Source: CBDCGW01 sp964430745 (GTDB lineage Bacteria > Acidobacteriota > UBA890). From it: 5,983 bases of DNA. Made by a program: the position numbers and the translations under genes. A model generated the notes under the pieces. It was not told the DNA's origin, ran no database searches, and saw only the letters and a list, made by a program, of their open reading frames with translations. Of this stretch, positions 1 to 4,894 are shown piece after piece (the first letter of the stretch is position 1; every line of letters starts with the position of its first letter). The stretch is from contig CAYSHI010000456.1 in NCBI GenBank assembly GCA_964430745.1, positions 1 through 5,983 of the forward strand. The letters are read 5' to 3'.

Positions 1-15
1 GCCGCTACCCTACGG

Positions 16-115
16 GCAGAGGGAATTGCGCGCGATCTCGGCGTCAGGGCTCGTCGACGATGCCGAAGCATCGCCTTCCTCGCCCTTCCTTGATCTCGCC
101 CGCAATTCCCTCTGC
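16..115. repeat. 100-bp symmetric inverted repeat with central UUCG hairpin
   Basis: Seen directly: positions 16-30 (GCAGAGGGAATTGCG) and 101-115 are perfect 15-nt reverse complements. A 16-nt hairpin at 58-73 (CGATGC, 4-nt loop, GCATCG) sits at exactly the same centre, 65.5, so the whole unit is symmetric. Read on the minus strand the hairpin loop is UUCG closed by a C-G pair, a known very stable tetraloop. The stretches between arms and hairpin pair only patchily (for example GCGA near 32-35). On the minus strand the element begins 29 nt after the stop codon of the reductive-dehalogenase-like gene, so it may be a structured 3' end of that mRNA. There is no U-tract after it, so it is not a standard intrinsic terminator. 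A small MITE-like or REP-like element is the alternative; no flanking target duplication is visible. Confidence 0.65.
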
Positions 116-144
116 AAGTGTCAAGCCATGTTGGAGACAGCTCA

Positions 145-1110
145 CTAGCTCGTTCGCCTGCGTTGCAGCAGCGCCTCCGCGAGGCCTGGACCACGCCCCG
201 GCTCGCTCCAGGGACACACTTCGATGCAGATGGCGCACCCCAGCGTTTTCACGAAGTAAGGGATGCACTTGTCGAAATCGACGTACCACTTTCGCTCGCC
301 GCGGACCATCTGCTTCTCGTTGGAAATGGCGTCGGCCGGGCAATCGACCACGCAACGAACGCAATGCGCACAGAGGTCGTCGACGCCGATGTCGACGGGC
401 TCGTCGAGAGCCATCGGCAGGTTGGTGAGCACGGCTGCGAGACGGAAGTTGGAGCCGTGCTCGGCACTGATCGTCGAACCGTGCTTGCCGAGTTGCCCGA
501 GGCCGGCCCTCACGGCCAGGGGGATGTGCAGGATGTCGGTGACGTTGGGATTCCCGTAGGCCTTGGCGGGCCATCCCATGGCGCGGATCTTTTCGGCAAC
601 GTCGATGGCGACCTTCGATACCTCGCGATAAGAGCGCAGCACCTCGGCCGCGGCGCGCGGCTGCGGAACGTGCGCCATCTCATCCCTGTCCATCTCGAGG
701 CCGATGCAGATGGCGTACTCGTAGGGCACTTCCCGTCCCGCATACAGATCCTCCTCGGTGACCCGGGTCACGCCGACGAGCGAGGCGCCGGCGCGACGCG
801 CTGCGCTCTTGATGTCCGCCGCCATGGCCCCGGGGTCCGATACCTCGCGCCGATCTCGCGCGACCGGGCCGTCCTGCCGGCGGAGCTGCCAGGTGTTGAG
901 CACCATGTGACGCACCACAGGCCAGGGGTTGATGAAGCTGAAGAAGTCGTCGAGCGCCTGCCATTCGACGGCGTTTGCCTGGGAGCTATGGAACACCGGC
1001 GTCGCCCGAACCTTCTCCTCCAATCCGAGGCCGTTGATCTCGTTGCCCGGCCGCGGCGCGGATCGATGGCCGAACGAATACGTGGCCTTCGGCGGGTCGA
1101 GGGGTCTCAC
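145..1110 (-). CDS. Reductive dehalogenase / epoxyqueuosine reductase-like protein with two 4Fe-4S clusters (main part)
   Basis: This 321-residue frame begins at a GTG and ends at TAG (147-145). The C-terminal third carries two ferredoxin-type motifs. The first is C247-x2-C250-x2-C253-x3-C257 followed by P. The second uses C282 and C292-x2-C295-x3-C299, followed by PW. Upstream, around residues 200-220, RAGLGQLGKHG matches the AGLG-x-x-GK/R signature shared by corrinoid-dependent reductive dehalogenases (RdhA) and QueG. By family knowledge such proteins bind a corrinoid plus two 4Fe-4S clusters and perform reductive chemistry. The substrate cannot be inferred. No Tat signal or membrane segment is seen, so it is probably cytosolic, unlike respiratory RdhA. 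QueG proper has a different N-terminus, so a queuosine role is unlikely. The GTG start has only a G-run upstream as a possible RBS. The same frame continues upstream past a TAG to an ATG at 1311, so this may be the larger piece of a broken gene. Confidence 0.8.
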   Translation of the reverse strand: MRPLDPPKATYSFGHRSAPRPGNEINGLGLEEKVRATPVFHSSQANAVEWQALDDFFSFINPWPVVRHMVLNTWQLRRQDGPVARDRREVSDPGAMAADIKSAARRAGASLVGVTRVTEEDLYAGREVPYEYAICIGLEMDRDEMAHVPQPRAAAEVLRSYREVSKVAIDVAEKIRAMGWPAKAYGNPNVTDILHIPLAVRAGLGQLGKHGSTISAEHGSNFRLAAVLTNLPMALDEPVDIGVDDLCAHCVRCVVDCPADAISNEKQMVRGERKWYVDFDKCIPYFVKTLGCAICIEVCPWSEPGRGPGLAEALLQRRRTS

Positions 1111-1128
1111 CCCGTGCCCCCCGGGTCG

Positions 1129-1311
1129 CTATTCATCTACCCAGAAGACCTCTCCCGCGGCTTCCTTGGCACGGTACGCCCGGCGGGTTCGCGCGCCGGT
1201 GGTGAAGTAGTGGAGGAGCATCCCCTGGATTCGCCAAAGCAGCTTCAGATCCCGCTGCAACCGACGGACGACCGAATCTCTCTCGGTTGATTGTTCATCG
1301 AGCGTGCGCAT
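1129..1311 (-). pseudogene. Probable N-terminal part of the reductive-dehalogenase-like gene, cut by an in-frame TAG
   Basis: An ATG at 1311-1309 opens a 60-codon frame ending at TAG (1131-1129). It is in exactly the same frame as the 321-residue protein, and only six codons separate the TAG from that protein's GTG. An AAAGG at about 8 nt upstream of the ATG could be a ribosome binding site. The peptide is basic and partly hydrophobic, with LLWRIQGMLLHYF near residues 24-36 and an Arg/Ala-rich stretch after it. I recall, unverified, that related reductive-dehalogenase-like proteins have a short basic leader of this kind before their PGNEI-type block, so I read this as the true N-terminus. Alternatives are a separate small ORF, read-through, or a sequencing error at one base. 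Confidence 0.5.
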
Positions 1312-1444
1312 CAGAATTGCCTTTGCCGGGCCCGCGGGTTCGTTGCTCCGTCGTGCGGCCGGGCCGCGCCGCCCGCCGCTTCGTGCGTTCGACCCTACCG
1401 TACGGCCTCGACCGAGAGCGTGCCAATCCCACGGCCGAATTGTG

Positions 1445-1455
1445 GGACATTGTCC
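1445..1455. promoter_or_regulatory. Candidate operator palindrome GGACATTGTCC
   Basis: A perfect 5+1+5 inverted repeat lies 84 bp before the permease start codon, inside the divergent intergenic region. Its position would suit a dimeric repressor acting on the permease gene or on both genes. By family knowledge ADOP permease genes often sit near PadR-type regulators, but no regulator gene is present here and the palindrome is short, so it may be chance. Confidence 0.25.
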
Positions 1456-1529
1456 GCCGCGCCGGCTCGCCAGGGCGAACGGCGGAACCTTTCCCGCTCT
1501 CACGGCGTAGAAGGGAGAGACCCGAACCC

Positions 1530-1533
1530 GGAG
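1530..1533 (+). promoter_or_regulatory. Ribosome binding site (GGAG) for the permease
   Basis: GGAG lies 5 nt before the ATG at 1539. With the conserved protein start that follows (METLIQDIRGGL), it decides in favour of 1539 over the upstream in-frame start at 1287. Confidence 0.7.
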
Positions 1534-1538
1534 CTCTT

Positions 1539-3950
1539 ATGGAAACGCTGATCCAGGATATTCGCGGCGGCCTTCGCTCTCTCCTGAAGAGCCCCGGGTT
1601 CGCCATCGTCTCGACGCTGACGTTGGCGCTGGCGATCGGCGTGAACACGTCGATCTTCAGCCTCGTGAGCGTGATCGTGTTTGCCGACCTCCCCATGCAG
1701 GAATCGGACACGGTGCATCTCGTACGCGGCGTCAACGCCGAGCTCGAGATCGACCAGGGCAGCATGTCGCCGGCCGACTACATGGACCTCGTCGAGAGGT
1801 CGCGTAGCTTTGAGTCTCTGTCCGCTCTGACGGACGGACAATGGGTACTTACCGGCCTCGACCAGCCGATCCGCGTTACGGGGCTCCAGTTCACCGTCGG
1901 ACTGACGGAATCGTGGAAGCTCCCTCCGGTGCTCGGCCGGAGCTTCACGGAGGGCGAGGATCGCTGGGGCGCCGAGCCGGTGGCCATGTTGACGCACGGG
2001 TTCTGGCAGGAGCAGTACGCCGGCCGCACCGACGTCATCGGCGAGACGATCAGCCTCGACGGCCGCGAGCACACGATCGTCGGGATCACCCATCCGAAGC
2101 TGGAGTTCGCCTCGTTCGCCACCGCCCAGGTGGTCACGCCGCTGATCTTCAATCGCGGCGAGCCCAATCGAGCAGGACGCTACCTCTTTGTCTCCGGCCG
2201 CCTCGCGTCGGGTGTTACGGACGAGATGGCGACCGCTGAGGTTCGTCAGATCGGCATGGACCTGTCGGACGAGCACCCGGCCCAGAACCAGGGATGGGGG
2301 CTGTGGTCGGCGCCGGTCATGGAGTCTCTGATCGACGACGATGGCAACACGATTCTTCTCCTGCTGCAGCTCACCGTCGGCATGGTCATCCTCATCGCCT
2401 GCGCCAACGTGGCCAACATGCTTCTCGCCCGATCAACGGCGCGGGCACGGGAGTTTGCGGTGCGTTCGGCGTTGGGCGCCAAACGATCGAGGCTCGTGCG
2501 CCAGCTTCTCACGGAGAGCCTGGTGATCTCGCTGGCCGCCGCGGGCCTCGGGCTGGCCTTCGCCTACGCCCTGAACGAGGCGCTGGTCTGGATCTCCGCC
2601 GGGACGGAAGAGGTCTTTCTCATGGCCGAGCTCGACGCAAAGGTGCTCGCGTTCACGCTACTCGTGTCGCTCGCGGCGCCGCTGGCGTTCGGGCTATTTC
2701 CCGCCTTGCGGGCATCGTCGTCGGGGCCCGCCGACGCGCTGCGCGACGGGCGCTCGGGCGACGGTGGGCGTTCCGGCAAGCGCGCGCGGGCGGCGCTGGT
2801 GGCTGCCCAGGTCTCGCTCGCGCTGACGCTGATGGTCGTGGCCAGCCTGCTCACTCGCACCGTTGTCAACTTGCAGTCGCGACCGCTCGGCTTCGCCGCC
2901 GAAGACCTGCTCACGGTTCACCTCGACCTGCCCGACAACCGCTACGAAGAACCGGAATCACGATTGCAGTTCTTCGAGCGCGCCCGCGAGGAGTTGGCCG
3001 GCGTTCCGGGCGTCGGCACGGTCGAGTTGACCAACGTCATCCCGGCGGCGGGGTTCGGCGCACGACGCTCGCTGGCTATCGAAGGTCGCGAACCGGCCGA
3101 GGGCCGTGCCGCCCCGACCGGAATGTTCGTCGCCGTGTCGCACGGGTACTTCGATCTCATCGGGCTGCCGATTTTGCACGGCAGGGCGTTCACGGAGGCG
3201 GACGACAGAGCGTCGTTCAAGGTCGCGATCCTCAGCAGGACAATCGCCGACCGTTACTGGTCGGACCAGGACCCGGTCGGAGAGCGCTTCCAGGTCGTCG
3301 GCGACGAGGAGTGGTTGCAGGTTGTCGGCGTCGTCAGCGACGTGCGTGCGGTCGCCGACACCGAGCAGGGATCTTCAGACATCTACGTGCCGCATCCTCA
3401 GGACTCCCGTAGCTCCATGTACCTCGTCACCCGAACCACCGCCGACCCGGCCGGTCTCGCCGAACCCATTCGTGACGCCATCTGGAAGGTGGACCCGAGT
3501 CAGCCGGTCGACGCGATCCAGACAATGGAGCGCGCCCAGTACCTGAGTACGTCGAGCAACTACGCGCTCCTCACTCTCTTCGTGACCTTCGCCGTGTTCG
3601 CGCTCTTCATGGCCGCCATCGGCATCTACGGTGTGATGGCCTACTCCGTCTCGCAGCGTCGACAGGAAATCGGTCTGCGCATGGCGCTCGGGGCGGAAGC
3701 CGGCACCGTCCGTTGGATGGTCGTTTCCCAGGGCGCCCGTTTGCTCGGAATCGGCACCGCGGTCGGCCTCATCGCCGCCTTCGCCGTCAGCCGGCTGCTC
3801 GGCAACCTCGTGTTCGGCATCAGCGCAACGGATCCGCTGACCTTCATCGGCGTGCCGCTCGTGCTCGCAGCGGTGGCACTGGCAGCGAACATGGTTCCGG
3901 CACTCCGAGCAACCCGCCTGGACCCGGCGGATACGCTGAAAGCGGACTAG
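1539..3950 (+). CDS. ADOP-family orphan ABC permease (duplicated MacB/FtsX type, no ATPase domain)
   Basis: The gene encodes 803 residues, the usual size of the acidobacterial duplicated orphan permease family. The N-terminus (DIRGGLRSLLKSPGF, then TM1 at about 22-48) is diagnostic. Order: TM1; a periplasmic MacB-like domain at about 50-270; TMs near 271-297, 325-350 and 367-392, with the FtsX motif CANVANMLLARSTARAREF (288-306) and ALGAKRSRLVRQL; a second-half TM at 417-440; a second periplasmic domain at about 445-670; TMs near 675-705, 732-757 and 766-790, with RRQEIGLRMALGA (707-719) and the closing PALRATRLDPADTLKAD. This is two 4-TM units in one chain. No Walker A, Walker B or ABC signature is present. 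MacB relatives couple ATP hydrolysis to periplasmic movement for efflux or lipoprotein handling, but the ADOP substrate and any partner ATPase are unknown. Both neighbours look like separate units. It ends in TAG directly after the normal C-terminal motif. Confidence 0.93.
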   Translation: METLIQDIRGGLRSLLKSPGFAIVSTLTLALAIGVNTSIFSLVSVIVFADLPMQESDTVHLVRGVNAELEIDQGSMSPADYMDLVERSRSFESLSALTDGQWVLTGLDQPIRVTGLQFTVGLTESWKLPPVLGRSFTEGEDRWGAEPVAMLTHGFWQEQYAGRTDVIGETISLDGREHTIVGITHPKLEFASFATAQVVTPLIFNRGEPNRAGRYLFVSGRLASGVTDEMATAEVRQIGMDLSDEHPAQNQGWGLWSAPVMESLIDDDGNTILLLLQLTVGMVILIACANVANMLLARSTARAREFAVRSALGAKRSRLVRQLLTESLVISLAAAGLGLAFAYALNEALVWISAGTEEVFLMAELDAKVLAFTLLVSLAAPLAFGLFPALRASSSGPADALRDGRSGDGGRSGKRARAALVAAQVSLALTLMVVASLLTRTVVNLQSRPLGFAAEDLLTVHLDLPDNRYEEPESRLQFFERAREELAGVPGVGTVELTNVIPAAGFGARRSLAIEGREPAEGRAAPTGMFVAVSHGYFDLIGLPILHGRAFTEADDRASFKVAILSRTIADRYWSDQDPVGERFQVVGDEEWLQVVGVVSDVRAVADTEQGSSDIYVPHPQDSRSSMYLVTRTTADPAGLAEPIRDAIWKVDPSQPVDAIQTMERAQYLSTSSNYALLTLFVTFAVFALFMAAIGIYGVMAYSVSQRRQEIGLRMALGAEAGTVRWMVVSQGARLLGIGTAVGLIAAFAVSRLLGNLVFGISATDPLTFIGVPLVLAAVALAANMVPALRATRLDPADTLKAD

Positions 3951-4025
3951 TCAGGAGCTTCGTGCCCGGTGGGGGCTCGGCTTGGATCTTCAGCTTCCGC
4001 GGGGGGGGAGCCTGGCTGCTAGGCA

Positions 4026-4138
4026 GGCTGGCTAGGGGCGACGATACCCTCTCGCGTGAGGTGCGGGCTCTTGAGCGGCTGCGCCGCGTCTGCGGTTCGC
4101 AAGTACACGCGAAAGGGCATCGCCGCCCTACGCCAGCC
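4026..4138 (+). repeat. Structured repeat, copy 1, long-stem block
   Basis: A core at 4052-4117 matches the reverse complement of 4628-4693 at 56 of 66 positions. Around it, 4026-4058 pairs with 4106-4138 as a long stem with a few mismatches and single-base bulges. The inner 7 bp are TCGCGTG with CACGCGA. Two small hairpins lie inside: 4075-4087 (GCGGC, loop TGC, GCCGC) and 4091-4101 (TGCG, loop GTT, CGCA). The outer part of the stem (GGCTGGC with GCCAGCC) has no sequence match to the stem of copy 2, yet is paired in both. The fold resembles a multi-branched RNA or cruciform. No family name can be given. Confidence 0.8.
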
Positions 4139-4260
4139 CTCTGCATCGGTCCCGCCAAGCCGAATCTCCCCGCCCAAACGCACCCCGACCAACGATCCTG
4201 ATGCCCTCCGATGGCCATGCCGCCCACCGCCGTCCGCCAGAGGTATCGGCGGGCAGCATA

Positions 4261-4317
4261 GGCGGCCGAGCGCGAGTGCCTGGCGCCAGGCAGCCGCTTC
4301 TCTGACCCGCTGAACGC
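4261..4317 (+). repeat. Structured repeat, copy 1, second conserved block
   Basis: This 57-nt block matches the reverse complement of 4463-4519 at 44 of 57 positions. The first 19 nt (4261-4279 against 4519-4501) are identical and the last 10 (4308-4317) also match. It follows the long-stem block of copy 1 by 143 nt. In copy 2 the same order holds with a 108-nt gap, which shows that the two blocks belong to one duplicated unit. Confidence 0.75.
4277..4292. repeat. 16-bp perfect palindrome
   Basis: TGCCTGGC followed by its exact reverse complement GCCAGGCA, with no spacer. It lies within the second block of copy 1. The matching positions of copy 2 (TGCATGAAGCAAGGCA read on the minus strand) are not palindromic, so the symmetry is specific to this copy and may be incidental. 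Confidence 0.6.
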
Positions 4318-4356
4318 CCGCTGCCCGCCGACACCCCCGCCCGGCCGATCCCGCGG

Positions 4357-4370
4357 GGAGTAACTACTCC
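4357..4370. repeat. Short palindrome near the centre of the inverted repeat pair
   Basis: GGAGTA, spacer AC, TACTCC. It sits close to the midpoint between the two repeat copies (core midpoint about 4372) and may be the junction of the inverted arrangement. Confidence 0.4.
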
Positions 4371-4405
4371 AACAACGGCAGCGAGGTTGCGACAGGCCTC
4401 GGCAT

Positions 4406-4571
4406 CCCCCGAAAGCCGGCTCTGCCGTCTTCCGGCTCGGGGGAGAATTCTCCGGTGCCCGCGCGTTCAGCGTGTCTGCACCGGTCCTGCCTTGCTTCAT
4501 GCACTCGCGCTCGGCCGCCAACGTTCCATGGTTGGCACGGGGAGTCGTCTCGGCCGGCCGGCTCCGAGACG
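4406..4571. repeat. Hairpin cluster within copy 2
   Basis: Four stem-loops follow one another. 4406-4443 pairs CCCCCG plus AGCCGG with CCGGCT plus CGGGGG, with a two-base bulge. 4452-4484 pairs CCGGTGC with GCACCGG. 4518-4535 pairs CCAAC with GTTGG. 4546-4571 pairs CGTCTCGG with CCGAGACG. In a GC-rich sequence some hairpins occur by chance, but the density here is high and is not needed for coding. No U-tract follows any of them. Confidence 0.45.
4463..4519 (-). repeat. Structured repeat, copy 2, second conserved block
   Basis: Minus-strand partner of the block at 4261-4317, 44 of 57 positions identical with no gaps. It overlaps the 4452-4484 hairpin. Read on the minus strand it comes 108 nt after the core of copy 2, the same order as in copy 1. 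Confidence 0.75.
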
Positions 4572-4603
4572 TGGCAGATCCGACGTGGCATCCGGAGATC
4601 TGA

Positions 4604-4721
4604 GGGAGGGGCGTGATCTCGATGCTGTCCTCTCGCGTGTGTTTGCGATCCGCAAGCGCGGCGAAGCCGCTCAAGAACCCGCACTTCACGCGAAGGGCAG
4701 TATCGAGATCTCGTCCCTCCC
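4604..4721 (-). repeat. Structured repeat, copy 2, long-stem block
   Basis: Positions 4604-4639 pair with 4687-4721 in a stem of about 35 bp. It has one T-T mismatch (4614/4711), one bulged C (4632) and a few G-T pairs. The middle of the stem includes GATCTCGAT against ATCGAGATC. Two small hairpins lie inside the loop: 4643-4655 (TTGCG, loop ATC, CGCAA) and 4658-4670 (GCGGC, loop GAA, GCCGC). The core 4628-4693 is the inverted homologue of 4052-4117. Several of the differences between copies fall in the 3-nt hairpin loops, while the 5-bp GCGGC stem is unchanged. Candidate identities are a non-autonomous mobile element, a REP/MITE-type repeat, or a structured non-coding RNA. Confidence 0.8.
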
Positions 4722-4789
4722 GTCTACCTCCCACGCCCGCCGGACGGTTCAACGCCACGATCGAGCTCCGCTGTTGCCGGGAGGGGCGA

Positions 4790-4807
4790 GGTGCCCCGGC
4801 GGGCACC
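4790..4807 (+). other. GC-rich hairpin in the leader of the GcvPA-like gene
   Basis: GGTGCCC, loop CGGC, GGGCACC: a perfect 7-bp stem 87 nt before the start codon. It competes with an overlapping stem, GCCGGG (4776-4781) with CCCGGC (4795-4800), so the two folds exclude each other. That arrangement could suit an attenuator, but the weakly T-containing sequence after it is not a standard terminator. It does not match the glycine riboswitch core. Confidence 0.35.
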
Positions 4808-4883
4808 CACCGTTTCGTCTGCTTGTTAGACTCCAGGCAGGGTCGGGGAACGACAGCGCCCGGCCGCCTCACGAACGACGAAC

Positions 4884-4888
4884 AAAGG
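4884..4888 (+). promoter_or_regulatory. Ribosome binding site (AAAGG) for the GcvPA-like gene
   Basis: AAAGG lies 6 nt before the ATG at 4895 and supports that start. Confidence 0.55.
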
Positions 4889-4894
4889 CGCACC

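Larger units (their letters stand above)
1312..1538. other. Divergent intergenic region between the redox gene and the permease
   Basis: This 227-bp gap should hold the promoters of two divergent genes. I find no convincing -35/-10 pair on either strand. The plus-strand frame stays open through it, joined to the permease frame from 1287, but the 84 extra residues are Arg/Pro-rich with no family match to the start of ADOP proteins, so I leave them out. Two short palindromes are visible: CCGTACGG at 1398-1405 and GGACATTGTCC at 1445-1455. Confidence 0.6.
3951..4894. other. 944-bp non-coding, repeat-rich intergenic region
   Basis: No convincing gene lies here. A long minus-strand frame (4905-3844) and a plus-strand frame from 4387 cross it, but both run antisense or out of frame into flanking genes. 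Their translations are rich in Arg, Pro, Gly and Ser and simply reflect the inverted repeats. The content is two inverted copies of a structured repeat (about 4026-4317 and 4721-4463), a middle zone with several hairpins, and a 173-bp leader before the GcvPA-like gene. No tRNA, rRNA, recognisable glycine riboswitch, transposase remnant or U-tract terminator was found. Confidence 0.75.

Noticed and set aside
145..1110. True QueG (epoxyqueuosine reductase)
   Set aside because: The Fe-S motifs and AGLG region are shared, but the N-terminal half does not follow QueG and fits reductive-dehalogenase-like proteins better.
118..1290. 390-codon plus-strand open frame opposite the redox gene
   Set aside because: It is antisense to a protein with clear paired 4Fe-4S motifs, and its translation shows no recognisable domain; long antisense frames are common in GC-rich DNA.
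1287..1538. 84-codon N-terminal extension of the permease
   Set aside because: The frame is open, but the added residues are Arg/Pro-rich, while ADOP proteins begin at the METLIQDIRGG position, where a GGAG site is correctly placed.
4026..4721. Integron attC sites or a CRISPR array
   Set aside because: The stems lack the attC core motifs at their ends, and there are only two diverged inverted copies rather than short regular direct repeats with spacers.
4722..4894. Glycine riboswitch before the GcvPA-like gene
   Set aside because: I looked for the conserved tandem aptamer core and did not find it; only simple GC-rich hairpins are present.
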